A stretch of 64,000 nucleotides of DNA from Acanthornis magna (GCA_036785705.1 JAWUZG010000013.1:21237001-21301000), one strand, 5' to 3'. Numbered from the stretch's first letter, positions 26,301 through 37,964 are shown. Numbers and translations: made by a program. The notes: generated from the sequence alone by a model not told the origin.

Positions 26301-27719
26301 AACCATGCTGTAAACGCTGAGCATGACATGACAAAGCCAGGCTTGGATACGTTTCCATTCATTTTCTTCGAAGCGTTTTTTAGATAGTTGGGGTTTGAAT
26401 CGGGAAAGCCATTTTTATAAATGCACGTTGTAATTTTTATAGAGACTTTTTTGGAAGGGGTTTAAAAGTACAAGGGAAAAAAACCTCAACCAAGAACTTG
26501 ATCTTCATGCCTGAAATGATGCCATCAGTGAAGTCAGTGGCAAAACTACGGATGCCAAGATCTGTAGGATTTGACCTCTGGGCTTTGGAGCTGAGTTGGC
26601 AAGAAAGAATAAATAAATCCTGCAAAATGATATATGAACTTTACAATCTGTGCCTCACATCTTAGGCAGGCTCTACAATAAAATATCCTAAAAATCTAGT
26701 CCTGGCTTTTTCTATCGATCTAATTTGTAGTCAAGACAGCTTAGTTCATGTTCTTGAATATGCTGAATAAGCTGAGAGGTAAAAAATTATCAGCAGTTTG
26801 TATTTTAAGGACTTGGACCAAACTCTTTCAATGTCAAAATGCACTGGATCAAACCCCAACATCCTCATCAATTAAAACCCAGGTTTCTTCAAAATTTGGC
26901 CTTATTTTGCTTTTTGCTTGGGGTTTGATAATACCAAATTTGTACCTCTCACGAGACCTTTCAGAATGCATCATCTGCTTTTAGCATCAAAAAATAACCT
27001 GTAAAAAAATTATTTTCTTGCTCTCTGCACCTGCAGAAAAATTAACAAGTTGTGCTTGATGAAGGTAGAATATATAAAAATTGAGGCTAAATTGGCTTGG
27101 CTGAAAAAAATCAGTGAGTGACAAGGGGTGCTTATGCCCCAAACCATTGCAAACCATCCCTGCACAGTCTTGTTAAAATCGATCCCTTCCATCCGAGGCA
27201 GTTTGTGGAAACCCTTTTCCCCAGCAGCCGTTTCATCTGCTTGTTTATCCCGAGCCTCCCTGCGTGCGAGTGCTCTGTGCCAGGCTGGCTCCCAGCTCTC
27301 TTCCCACACTGAATTCCCTGCTGGCAGGTATTAGAAACTCCTGTCCTCGCTCCTCTCTCCGATTTTGTGTATTCTGGTCAGAGGAGCTGTCTGCTAAGGG
27401 GGCAGCGAGGGACCAAACCCAACCATGTCTGGAGGGCTCATTTTGCCATCGTTGAATTCCACCGGCATTCCCAAGGAAGGCACTGCGGGAGAGCTGAGCT
27501 CCTGTGGCTCTGTGTGGTTCATCTGCTCGGCTCTTCCTTCATGTACTCAACAACAAAACATGGGGGAAAGTTTGTGTCCAGCTTGGAAAAAAGTAATTGG
27601 TTGTGGGAAAGGAAAAATGCTGATGTTGGGTTAACCCCAAAATTGCTGCAGAGGGAAAAGTGCCAAAAGCTACATCCCTTGGACCTTGGAGATGGATGTG
27701 CTGGAAGGCCCTGGGGATT
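23338..27719. other. Gene-free stretch, AT-rich with small simple repeats
   Basis: About 4.4 kb without recognisable genes. It includes a TA dinucleotide tract at 24482-24495 and several A-runs. Short ORFs of up to 130 codons at the GC-richer right end (27.1-27.8 kb) run into the CR1 pieces there and have no family resemblance. Confidence 0.55.
24482..24495. repeat. (TA)n dinucleotide tract
   Basis: Seven AT units in AT-rich sequence; minor low-complexity tract. Confidence 0.85.
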
Positions 27720-27760
27720 ATCACAGAATTCTGGAATGGTTTGGGTTGCAAGCCTTTGAG
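27720..27760 (-). mobile_element. CR1 LINE 3' tip, minus strand
   Basis: Only about 40 bp remain: 'atcacagaattctggaatgg' followed by 'tttgggttgcaagcctttga'. The match is lost where 'aaagatcatc' would follow. It lies 125 bp upstream of a longer CR1 copy in the same orientation, so the two are separate insertions or one copy broken by other sequence. Confidence 0.7.
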
Positions 27761-27885
27761 GCAGAAGAAGTGCTGGGTCTGCACCAGACTGGAGTGAAGG
27801 AGAGGGAATTGCTGCCCTCAGGGAAATGGGATCAGCTTTTAAATGGGCTGCAGTTCTCAGCACTGCAAGAAACGAGCAGGGGATG

Positions 27886-28155
27886 GAATCACGGAATGGT
27901 TTGGGATGGAAGGGATTTTAAAGCCCATCCAGTGCCACCCCTGGCATGGCAGGGACACCTCCCACTGTCCCAGGCTGCTCCAACCCCAATGTCCAACCTG
28001 GCCTTGGACACTGCCAGGGATCCAGGGGCAGCCACAGCTGCTCTGGGCACCTGTGCCAGGGCCTCACAGCCAAGAACTCCTTCCCAATATCCCATCTAAC
28101 CCTGCCCTCTGCCATGGGAAGCCATTCCTGTGTCCTGACACTCCAGGCCCTTGGC
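27886..28155 (-). mobile_element. CR1 LINE fragment, minus strand, well preserved
   Basis: About 270 bp in the correct antisense CR1 order. It runs from 'gaatcacggaatggtttggg' through 'cacccctggcatggcaggga', 'ccaacctggccttggacact' and 'gctctgggcacctgtgccag' to 'ttcccaatatcccatctaac' and 'gggaagccattcctgtgtc'. The 3' end and much of the 3' UTR are intact and divergence looks moderate, which suggests one of the younger CR1 copies here. The ORFs across it are by-products of the repeat. Confidence 0.95.
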
Positions 28156-31100
28156 TGATAAGGGACTTTTTGTCCTGGGAAGGTTTCACTCATAACTAAT
28201 TTTTGATAGATGCTGTTGTTCAAACAGGCACAGAGTCAGAAAAGCCCTTAAATCTCTGGTGTGCACAGGGTCAGACGTGATGAACATTCTTGGCCTTAAA
28301 ACCTAGGAAATGTCCTCTCCTGCTGGAAAATCCTGGTTTGCAGCACTATTTCTTCATGCCAGGGAGGTTCCTCCTTCCCCTAGCCCATGCAGCATCTCCC
28401 ACGTCCCACGCAGGGCAGCTCTGCACGGAACCTGCCAGCGCACCTTGGACAGCCGAGCCAGAATGGGAATGGGAGAGCGAAAAGGAAGTTTTTTGGCAGG
28501 CAGCCTCCCCCCGTGACAGGATTTGGGATGGCTCTGAAGGCACTTTGTGCAGCGGGAGCTCCGTGAGTCGCTGCGAGGCTGGGGACGGTGCCAGGACCAG
28601 CGTTCTCCAGTAGTGCCCAGTTTGAACACTCCAGTCCAGCCAGCTGACAAAGCCCTTGGGCTGCAGCGCCATCCCAGCCCTGCCGGGTGACAACCGCAGA
28701 AGATTTCCTGGCATTCATCTTTTTTTATTCACTTGGCCACTATTTTTTCCCCCAGAAGCAAAACTGGCCCCCAGACAAATCCTTGGCAGGGTACGTTACA
28801 AAGCCAGGAACATTAAAAGGAGCAAAAGGAAAGCCAAATTGCTTGTAGAAATCAAGATCGCTTGGATTTTTTTTTGCCATGGGAAGGCAGAGCTCTCCGT
28901 GCTGCGAGTGATTCTTGGTTTAAGGACAAACGGTGTTAAGATTGCCAGAAACAGGGCTGTGGACAGAAATTTTTATTTTATGATTGTATTTTTAAATGGC
29001 TGTCATTGTAAAAGCTGCATCTCTGGAAGGTGGAGAAAGGCTTCCAAAGTTCACTGACTTCCCAACCCTGACAGGCATTCTCCTGATAATGGCACAGCAG
29101 GTCCACAGTGGCAAAGCCTAATTGACAAAGATCAAAATCTAATTTGGATAACACCAGGAGCCGAGGGGGTCATGCTCCAAATAGTGCTTGAGCCACAACC
29201 AGCCGTGTTTGTCATTTCACGGGGAAAATGCAAAAAAGATCATTCCAGGTCCCCAAATGAGGGAGATGCCAATAATATTGAAAAGCAGACGCAGGAAGAA
29301 GCCTTGCTCCTGAGGGTGCAATTACCGGGGCTGTGATGTGAAATGATAAAAAAATATTAAGTAGATTTTAATGTTGTAACAAAGGGTGGCCCTGCACTGG
29401 GCATAAGAAGAGGGGAGGAAGATCCTTGGGGCACCCAGATGAAAAATAATACAAGTGTAGCTATTAGCAGAGCATTTCATGCCAGTGCCTGTCCCTCGTT
29501 GGGAGGAATATTTCCTTACCTGGAATATAGGTCACTTTTCCTCGGAAGAAGCAAGCAGCCCTTTGTTAGTATTATCTATTAATTCCTTGAAAGGAGCTAG
29601 GCTAACCTGGTCCATAGCTTGAAATTAAAAAAAACCCCAAACACGTCTGCTGAGGGTTTTTGCAGGATTTTTCCATGTTTTCTGGGGTCCAGGGTGTTTC
29701 AATAGCTGTGCTGTGTGCTCTGGATCCCAATTCTGACAAACCAGGTTAGGATAACTGAGAAAAGGAAAGGCTGATATTCACAGAGAATTCCTGAAGTGTT
29801 TTCTAGGTGTATTCCCCCTCAAAAAATTAAAAATCTAACACAAAATTCTATAGGATTCCTTTTTATATTCAGTGTCATTTGCTGGCAAGAAAAAGAAATT
29901 TTAGGTAAATTTTGCACCCCTCCTTACAATTTCTAAGGGGTAAGTGAAATATTTGACTTGTCCATCTACTCTCTTGCAGCTTCTGTGGGATTTTATCCGC
30001 TCCTCACTTTTGCCTGGGAGTTGTATTTCACTTTCCCATTTAGAATTTGCAAATCACAGCAGAAGATAAATAATTTCAAGATCTTCCTCTGCATTGGGAC
30101 TGAATTCATGTAGGTGCAACTCAGCCGAGGCACCAGAAAGATCTTGGCCTTTGGGACTGTGATAGTCATGGGAAAATTTATAGAAAAAACCCTTTATAAA
30201 AGAGATTTTAATGAAAAAAAGCAAAATTTATCCATAATGGACAGTGAGAAGGAGGAGGAAAAGTGGGACAGAGCTGAGAGATAACTTGGGGTCCGGGTGG
30301 GGATCCATTTGTGCTCCATTTTAAGTTTATGAGGATTTAATGTGATTTATGCAAGTGATTTAAATGACTTAGGACCATGAGCTCCATTGGCTCAGCTTTT
30401 CAAACCCAGAGAGGAGCTCAGAGCCCAAATCTCAGAGATTTGTCCTCCCGAGCAGCTCAGGTGCTCCAGAAAACACAATCTCACTCTAAACCACTACAGA
30501 AAAAATAAATGCTAATAATATAAATTTAAACACCAATAAAATAAATTCAAGCCAGGAGGTTCCTGCACCTACTTTGGCAGCCCAGAACTATTTCTGGGAG
30601 GACTGAAAGGATGCAATGAACTGATTCCTGCCTCTGGCTGGCACTGCCAAGCTTCGGTAGCGCTCCAGCTCCTCAGCCATTTGGCACAGCTCTTGTAAAG
30701 GCTCCAGCGCGGCTCCGGCGAAGCCTTTGGAGAGCAAAGATTGCTCAGCGCAGGATTTTGGCAGAATTTGCAGCCCAGGTCTGGCACAGAGGGAGCACGA
30801 AAGGCTGGGCAGGGTTAGAGCTGACAGGCACTGATGGAGAGATGGCAACACAGCTGCCTGGGCACCTTCCCATCCAAGGGATGGTTTTTCCCAACCCCAG
30901 CATGAAAATAATGAAGGAAAAGCAGAGTTTTAGCTCTATCTTTTCATGATCTCTGCATTTTTTCCCTGCTAGTTTCTCACGAACTGGAGGGTGATGGTCT
31001 ACGTGGCACAGGTTAGTGTGAAGCAGGAGGTGGATTCTCGGTGTGATCTACAGCTTGTCGTGCTTGTCAGGGCACTGGTGAGACATAAAGATCCTTTTCG

Positions 31101-31643
31101 TGACAAAAAAATGAATGATTTTTATATTCTCAGAGGTGAAATCAAACCAATCCCATTAATTTCAATTAAAATGTTACCTGTCTCCAGCTATCTCTTTTTT
31201 TTTTTTTTCCCCTCAAAGACTGTTTAGGGATGGGAAAAATGAAATATTAATGCATTCTATAAATAATATGTGTGAGGTCCACGGGGACACAGAACCCCCA
31301 CATCATTAGTTAAATTGATCTTCCTCTTAGATTTTGCAGGAAATCGGGGGGTTGTGTGGCTTAGATTTCAGGAAAAGTGGTCAAAGCTGGGTCTGAATCG
31401 CAGCAAAACCTGAGGTTTCTCCTCTTGCATTTTTTTCTGGATGTTTTAGGCATTGGACAAAGTCAGAAGTTTCAGGAGAGGCACCACCAACCCACAGCCA
31501 CGCCATGAGTTCTGCTGTGCAGTTTCCAGGTGTAAGGAAAAGCAGGACTGTGACTTTTAAGAAGGAATAATTGTCAAAACACAAATTGTTTCTGCTGCAG
31601 ATAATCCCCTGCAGATCATGATTATAAGGAGCTTCCTGTAATC
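28156..31643. other. Gene-free interval
   Basis: About 3.5 kb. The first 600 bp are GC-richer and give overlapping short ORFs on both strands with no shared frame or domain. The rest is AT-rich, and a T-run lies at 31195-31208. No gene or transposon was recognised. Confidence 0.5.
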
Positions 31644-31712
31644 CACAGAACCACAGAATGGTTTGGGTTGGAAGGGACTTTAGGATCATCCAGTTCCAAC
31701 CTCCCTGCTGAG
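31644..31712 (-). mobile_element. CR1 LINE 3' end fragment, minus strand
   Basis: Reads 'ccacagaatggtttgggttg', 'gaagggactttaggatcatc', 'cagttccaacctccctgctg'. This is a near-canonical antisense CR1 tail of about 70 bp. A 230-codon minus-strand ORF runs through it (31381-32073), but it includes translated CR1 UTR and is not a gene. Confidence 0.9.
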
Positions 31713-32346
31713 GGGTTTCTTCTCCAAAGGCAATTTTTTGTGGAATTCTTAGGCATTTTAAACACCTGTGACCATCACAGGGTGAGGGCAGCTTTGAACA
31801 AAGCAGGAGCTTCACCTGCTGCAGTTCCCTCTTGGAAATAAAGCCCAGTGTGGTTCCTTCCTCCTGCCCTGGAACGCAGCAGAGAAGCTTTTTCCTTTTA
31901 TTTTTATTTTTGTCTGTGTGTAATAACACAAAGTCACTGCATGAGCAACCAGCAATGTTTATTAATAGAGATCTCCAATTTTGGAGTCTTCGGTAAATTG
32001 AGAACACACTGAGAAAGAATCTTATCGCTCGAATCGTAGGAAATCCATTTCCAAGTTGTCTGTTTTTCATCAAATTAAAATTAGTTTCATGGGAATATGA
32101 GGAGGTTTTTATAATTAGATAATGGAAATTTGCCTAGGTTATCTTCCACTTATTTGGATGTAACATAAATAACAGGAATGTCGCGTCATGCCAGCATTTA
32201 CTCATCTAACTCAGCACAAATCCTGGGTCAAGCAAAAAAGATTTGGAAACATTTCAGTGCTTGTTGCTTGGAGACCATTTTTAACCACTGGAAGGATTTC
32301 ACTCAAATCCATGACTGCAGAGTGAAAAAATCTGAAAACTGTCGAT
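31713..32346. other. Gene-free interval
   Basis: About 0.6 kb of AT-rich sequence between two CR1 fragments. Nothing is recognised. Confidence 0.5.
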
Positions 32347-32435
32347 TTTTGGAAGGGGCCTCAAAGACAATCTTGTTCCAACTCCCCAGCCATGAGCAGG
32401 GACATCTTCCACTAGATCAGATTGCTCCAAGCCCT
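32347..32435 (-). mobile_element. CR1 LINE fragment, minus strand
   Basis: Reads 'ttttggaaggggcctcaaag', 'caatcttgttccaactcccc', 'gagcagggacatcttccact', 'agatcagattgctccaagcc', in the antisense CR1 order. The extreme 3' tip ('cacagaatggtttgg') is missing, so its 3' end has decayed or been lost. Confidence 0.85.
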
Positions 32436-33781
32436 CAGGTGAAACATTCCCAAGAGTTATCCATTCCCCAGCCAGCAGAGAGATGGAATGGGGAATTATT
32501 TGGACATCTTTCTAAACCTAGTCAGTTATCAGTAAATTTTGGGTTTTAATTTTTTATTTTATTTTAGCCATTATAATCATCTCTGCTTTCTCCCCTCACC
32601 ATGCCTGTACTGAATATTGAATCCACATGGTTTAGGTGAGAATCCATGAGGTTTGGAGCCAATTCCAGTCAGACATTGGGAAAAACTGGTGCTGTTGACC
32701 CTCCCGTTGCAGGATATGGTGAAATGAAGAGAAAATATGAGATCACATCACTTCCAGACCACTGTGATGTCATATCCCAATTATCCCAACTGTTTTCCTC
32801 CTCAGGCATTCAAAAGTACATTTTTCAGTCATTTCTTGCACGTGAAATCTAAATCAACTAAATCAAATTTCCTGTTGACTAAAGTGGGTTTGCACACGCT
32901 CCCATCAGGCATTAACTCTCCAAGGATGTTTGTGTGGCCATTTCTTTCCATGTGCACGAGATTCACTGCCTGAAAACCAGGAAATACCCCAATAGTGTCC
33001 CCCAAAACTGCCACAGGAAGGATTTCCTCCTGAAAACAGCTGAGAGCTGGAACTCATACAGTGGAATCCTGCAGATCACAAGCAGCCCTTTCAGCTCTTT
33101 GAAAATAAGGGGGAAAACTCTGCATCAGAGACTGAAGAGCTGCTAAAATGAAATAAACCAGCGAAGGAGCATGTCCTGCATCATCATTTTCAGAGGAGCT
33201 GGAAATAAACATGTATAACCAGATTTTAGGGAATATTCAACACCAGCCTGTTCACGCTGGGAAGACTGAAGAGCTTCCCCACAGGTTTTGCATAGTGGGA
33301 GCTGTAATTTCTTTTTTATCCCTACATAGAGTGTCAGGCTTTTATATATTAGTTGCTGATTGGTTTTGTCTTCCTTTAAGAAATGCAATCCCTGCAAACA
33401 CATCATCCCTCGGTGCACTCTGCACATGGAGAATGCAAAACCATCTTGAAAAAGCCTTGCTGCACTGGTGAAATCAGCTGGGGTACAGCTGTCACTCCCC
33501 CTTTGTGAATCTCAAAAATGAATATATTCTAAAAGCTTCCCCCTCTCCACGTGCTATTTATTATTTTTTCCCCTTGCCCCAAATTCCATATGCCTACCCT
33601 CTGGATCTGAGGTTGGTAAGAGCAGTTTAAAATTAAAATTAGCATCTACAGGCAGAGAATGTCCCACCCCATGCCCGTGTGAGGTGTCTAAGGATCCCAG
33701 GCAGGAGATGCTGCAGGAGCTGGTGGCAGGTGCCAGGTGGTGACATCTGATTGTGTCCTGGTCCTTGGCACCAGCTTGAAG
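32436..33781. other. Gene-free interval
   Basis: About 1.3 kb of unique sequence. No recognisable gene, repeat or strong regulatory signal. Confidence 0.5.
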
Positions 33782-34214
33782 ATCACGGAATCCCAGAATA
33801 TCCTGAGCTGGAAGGGTTCCACAAGGATCATGGATCCAGATCCTGGCCCTGCACAGACACCCCAAAATCCCACCCTGTGCACCCCTGGCAGTGCTGCCCA
33901 AACACTCCTGGAGCTGTGGCAGCCCCGGGGCTGTGCCCATTCCCTGGGGAGCCTGGGCAGTGCCCAGCACCTCTGGAGAAGAACCTTTCCCTGATGTCCA
34001 TCCTGCCCTGGCCCAGCTCCAGCCCTTCCTCAGGTCTCTGGTCACAGTGACACGAGGGCAATGCCTGTCCCTCCTCCTCCTGTCCTGAGGAAGCTGCAGC
34101 CCCAGTGAGAGCCCCTCAGCCTCCTCCTCCAAGTCCCCTCAGCCCCTCCTCACAGGGCTTCTCCCCACGGCCCTTCCCCATCCTCATGGCTCCTTTGGAC
34201 ACTCTCTAATAGTT
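33782..34214 (-). mobile_element. Long CR1 LINE copy, 3' part (3'UTR side), minus strand, interrupted
   Basis: Antisense CR1 starting at its 3' end with 'gaatcccagaatatcctgag' and 'ctggaagggttccacaagga'. It continues through 'gagctgtggcagccccgggg', 'ccattccctggggagcctgg', 'aacctttccctgatgtccat' and 'cctcctcacagggcttctcc' to 'ctcctttggacactctctaa'. The last six bases, 34209-34214 (atagtt), are the left copy of the target duplication of the solo LTR that splits the element. The element resumes after 34490. Together this is the longest CR1 copy in the window, about 0.8 kb without the LTR. Confidence 0.95.
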
Positions 34215-34484
34215 TGTAGTGGCACTGTTTTAGAAATCTTTCTCTTCTTTCTCAGGGAGAATAGAGATAAGTTGCATTTTTTGTACTTTCTTAGTCTCTG
34301 TGTTTGGTACTAGGTGTTGTATAGCTGTGACCAATGGTTTTAGGAGGTGGATTCCCTGCTGACCAATAGTTGCTATATTATTAATGGATATATAAAGAAG
34401 TTTCTGTAAATAAAATTTCTCTTTTTGCCATCTTGGGTCCTCCTGCCTGCTTCTTCTGTGAATCCCAGGAAATCTAAACCAACA
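34215..34484 (+). mobile_element. Solo LTR of a small endogenous-retrovirus family, plus strand, with 6-bp TSD
   Basis: The 270-bp element begins with TG (tgtagtggcactg) and ends with CA (ctaaaccaaca). It is flanked by perfect 6-bp direct repeats 'atagtt' at 34209-34214 and 34485-34490. A TATAAA (34391-34396) and an AATAAA polyadenylation signal (34409-34414) sit 18 bp apart, as in a compact LTR. A 6-bp duplication is typical of beta/alpha-retrovirus-like (class II) avian ERVs, which is an inference about class. No internal gag/pol/env sequence is present, so it is a solo LTR left by LTR-LTR recombination. A related copy lies inverted at 45207-45493. It is inserted inside a CR1 element and is therefore younger than that copy. 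Confidence 0.93.
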
Positions 34485-34840
34485 ATAGTTCAGTGTCTTT
34501 CCTACATTGCGGCACCCAAAACTGCCCCAGCACTTGCAGGGAGGCCACCCCAGCCCAGGGCAGAGCGGGACAGGGATGGCCCTGCTGGCTCCAGGGCACT
34601 GCCGACTCAGATCCAACTTTCCTCCAAGCAGGATCCCCAGATCCCTTTCCTTGCACTTCTTCTCAGCCTCTCATTCCCGGGGCTGTCCATAAACCCAAGG
34701 TGTCCCATCCCGGGCACAGAATCCCTTGCTGAGCTCCATGTGGTTGGTGACTGTCCATCCCTCAGATTTGCCTCTCTCCAGGGCCTCCCTGCCCTCGAGG
34801 GAGTCCACAGCTCCTCCCAGCTCCGTCCCATCCTCCCTCT
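34485..34840 (-). mobile_element. Long CR1 LINE copy, 5' part (ORF2 side), minus strand, after the LTR
   Basis: The CR1 antisense order resumes at the second target-duplication copy (34485-34490) with 'cagtgtctttcctacattgc' and 'ggcacccaaaactgcccc'. It then runs into the 3' end of ORF2 ('cccagatccctttccttgca', 'catgtggttggtgactgtcc', 'tccctgccctcgagggagtc'). Similarity fades around 34835-34860, which I take as the 5'-truncation point. It is continuous with 33782-34214 across the LTR. Confidence 0.93.
34671..34832 (-). pseudogene. CR1 ORF2 reverse-transcriptase C-terminal remnant
   Basis: Minus-strand translation gives a recognisable stretch of the CR1 ORF2 protein from just after the catalytic aspartates of the reverse transcriptase. 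It shows a 'GTELGGAVDSLEGREAL' segment followed shortly by 'TNHMELSK'. In an active CR1 this protein nicks target DNA and copies the LINE RNA. Here the usual spacing between the two segments is shortened, the expected AspAsp pair reads Asp-Gly, no upstream catalytic region is present, and the downstream coding region continues in a different frame. It is a dead fragment. Confidence 0.85.
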
Positions 34841-37378
34841 CCCCAGTCACCCTGGAAAACCTCTCCTTTTCTCCTTGATGCCTTTGGAGGTTCCCAGGAT
34901 TCTGCACTGCCTGTTTGCTGCTGGTCCTGCTGGACTTGTGATCACCCTGGAGAAAAAAACCCTTCGGAATGCGTCTGTGCTCCATTTTCACTCCTGTTTT
35001 GTGGCTCCTCAAGTTTTCTCTGGGAGAGCAGGAGCCAGACAATTTGCGGATGCTGCAGAAAGTTGCATTTCTGGTGTTATAACACAGTTGTCATCTCCCA
35101 AGAAATTACAATTATCTCTTTCGTAATTAGGACAAGTTTGGCTGAGATTCTGAGTCACTGGGAAGTTCAGTTCTGTCATTTACCCCAGAATAGCTCTGGA
35201 GTTCCATAAATGTTTTCCCTACAGACTAAACCTTGAATCTATGATGAAGGTTAAATCATTCCCACTCCTGAAGGCGGGGAGGAGGTGGGAGTGTTTTATT
35301 GGGTGGTTTTCCAGGGCCTGGACACCAAAGCATCTGGCAAATGACCAGGTAAAAGAGGAATACGTGTAAAACAAAAATATGATATAAGGAATAAAAATCC
35401 CATTATGCAAAAAATAGTGAAGTGTGGGATGAAATTCCAGCGTGGGCTTCCAATAGATATGATAATAAACAGCTGAATTTAACCCCAGGTGTATTTCCTT
35501 CGAAATTTTATTACAGAGACCAGGAGTTCTTGCACCTGTGACCTGTTGGGAATGCAGGAACCCATCCAGCCTGCCAGGCCGGGATGCTACTGTACTAAAA
35601 ACCAATGAAACAAAGGAAGAAATCAAACTTTTAAACTGCTGGAAAGTCTCACTGATGCACTGTTCTCCAAGCAGAGGGGTATAACCCGCTCATTACCTTA
35701 ATTGATTAGGAGGGTGAAGTGGAATCGGCGTTAATTAACAGCAACGAGCCCTCGAGTAGAGGAAAACACCTCCAAGGAGGTGTGAAGTGTTGTGTTGTCA
35801 GGATCCTCAATGCCAGAGGTAAGGAAGGAAATATTTGTTGTTTTTCTCACTCATTTCCTTGGCTGAGAGCTAAAACAGAGCATTTCAGAGGGAAAGGGTG
35901 CGAGTTTTCCACCAAAAATTAACTCCTGGCTTGTGGCTTTACAACGCAGGGCACGACTAAGGTTCGATTTTTGCTTCCCTGGGAATCAAAGGGCTCTCCT
36001 GCACTTGTGTGTTGGATTTCAAGTCAACTTGCTGTAAGTTTCTTATTTATTTTTCCAACTTGAGGCTATTTTAAATGCTCTGTAACATACTAAGTGGGAA
36101 AAAAATTGGTTAAAATTCTGATGTCTCCTAGTTCTTTCTCCTATTTACAGCTGAAAAACAAGTTAGATTGGTTTGGATATATTTATGAAATTGTTTCAGT
36201 TAGTTTTGCTGGTAAATCTGAAGGTTTATGTGCTCGTGAGAAAATCTAAAATGAGTTTTTGGCTGGAAAGAGGGAAGAATTCACTAAGAAAGATGCTCAA
36301 GGTGTGGTTTGTGTACATTCCCATGGAGAAATGTCTTTCCAGAGCCCACCTGGCTCTTTGTTTGGTTCAAAGCTTCCCCCTACTAAAAATTTGGCTTGTT
36401 TTAGGAGCTGGTGAATGGAAAATTTAACTTGGAAAAGAATAATGGAAGTTGTGGGAAGTTCATGATGGTTCATGTGTTAAGTGTGATGAGCAGTGAATGA
36501 CTGGGGCGAATTTTCCTTCTGTGGCTGGCAAAGAGGGAAACAAAGTCACAAATCATCCAATAACCACAGGAGAGATCTGTATTATTTATAGTTCTCTATG
36601 TCATTCCTGAGCTATAGAGAGACAGCTTTAAAAAATAAAATTACAAAGAAAAGGAATTAACACCTATCAAAAAATTTGCTGCATCACATCTGAGCTCTTC
36701 CTATTCCTGATGTGCCATTCACCAGAGAAGAACCCAGGGAAAGGTACTGTAAGGGAGGCTCTGTTTGAACAGATCTAATCGTCAATAAGTAATTGTGTTT
36801 TAATTAAAATGTGTCATGTCATTCCGAGGGTCCTATATTACATGAGTATGAAAATGTATGACTGCATAATGCGGTAATAATTAGAATTACAGTTTCCTAA
36901 CTCTTAAATTAAAATGCTTGGCAATTAACTGCCTGATAAATCTCACTTTTCCACGTGTATTTTTTTTCCGCTTTCTATCTGGGAGTATTAAATAGTCCTA
37001 ATTGCTGATTGCACATTCCTGGGCTGCTGGCAGTTTTCTGTTGGGTCTATCAGATACAACTTCTCCACGTATTGCTTTATTTTTGCATGTGAGTCAAAGG
37101 TGCTGCATTCAATATTTGTTAATTGGAGAGCTCATGAAGTCCTAAAGCCACAAAGAGTTATTCAAAATATCAGGGCGGACAGGGACTTGCTGTCCTGGCC
37201 GTGGTGAGTGGATCTCTGTAGGGATGTGCAGTCTGGATACAGTTCTGAAGCTGTTGGGTACAATGCCTGTGCATTTAATGACGGAGATTTTCTGATTTCT
37301 ATTGTTCTAGTGAAATCAGAAATTAAATCTGTCTCGTTTTCTTCGCTTGGCACAGTGGCACTCCTTGATTTAGAAGAG
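34841..37378. other. Gene-free interval with an AT/homeobox-rich part
   Basis: About 2.5 kb of unique sequence. Bases 36780-37130 are rich in AATTA/TTAATT-type cores and pyrimidine tracts, with no ORF of note. Such composition is common in conserved non-coding elements near developmental genes but is not diagnostic. Confidence 0.45.
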
Positions 37379-37830
37379 AGAATCCCAGAATCACTGAGGT
37401 TGGAAAAGCCCTCTCAGTTTGAGTCCAACCATTCCCAGCACTGCCAAGGCCACCACCGCCCCTTGTCCCCAAGTGCCACATCCACAGGGCTTTGAATTCT
37501 CTGCAGGGATGGGGACTGAGCACTGCCCTGGGCAGCTGTGCCAGGCCTGGACAAACCTTTCCATAAAGGAATTCTCCCAATGTCCACCCTGAGCCTGCCC
37601 TGGCCCAGCCTGAGGCCGTTCCCTCTCCTCCTGTCCCTGTTCCCTGGAGCACAGCCCGACCCCCCCGGCTGTCCCCTCCTGGCAGGAGCTGTGCAGAGCC
37701 ACAAGGTTCCCCTGAGCCTCCTTTTCTCCAGGCTGAGCCCTTTCCCAGCTCCCTCAGCCGCTCCTGGGGCTCAGCCCCTGCCCAGCTCTGTCCCTGCCCT
37801 GGACACCTCCAGCCCCTCCGTGTCCCTTTT
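37379..37830 (-). mobile_element. CR1 LINE fragment, minus strand, about 450 bp
   Basis: Antisense CR1 of the 'gttggaaaagccctctc ... gagtccaaccattcccagca' flavour. It continues through 'ctgccaaggccaccaccgcc', 'ctgccctgggcagctgtgcc', 'aattctcccaatgtccaccc', 'ggccgttccctctcctcctg', 'cctccttttctccaggctga' and 'ccctcagccgctcctggggc'. All blocks are in order and GC-rich. The overlapping ORFs of up to 170 codons on the minus strand are artefacts of this GC-rich UTR. It stops 12 bp before another CR1 copy in the same orientation. Confidence 0.95.
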
Positions 37831-37842
37831 GTCACGCGTTAA

Positions 37843-37964
37843 TAAATCCCAGACTGGTTTGGGGTGGAAGAGACTTTAAAACTCATCTCACCCCATCCCC
37901 TGCCATGGGCAGGGACACCTTCCACCATCCCGGGTTGCTCCAAGCCCCATCCAGCCTGGTTGGG
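37843..37964 (-). mobile_element. CR1 LINE 3' end fragment, minus strand
   Basis: Reads 'aaatcccagactggtttggg', 'gtggaagagactttaaaact', 'cccctgccatgggcagggac', 'accttccaccatcccgggtt', 'gctccaagccccatccagcc'. It belongs to the other CR1 flavour, so it is a separate insertion abutting the truncated 5' end of the previous copy and not part of it. Confidence 0.93.

Noticed and set aside
31381..32073. 230-codon minus-strand ORF
   Set aside because: It reads through the antisense-inserted CR1 tail at 31644-31712, giving the usual translated CR1 UTR peptide. No domain is present on either side.
34425..35126. 233-codon plus-strand ORF
   Set aside because: It spans the LTR end and the antisense strand of CR1 ORF2; the real coding signal there is the minus-strand reverse-transcriptase remnant.
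37323..37835. 170-codon minus-strand ORF
   Set aside because: It lies almost entirely within the GC-rich CR1 3' UTR copy at 37379-37830.
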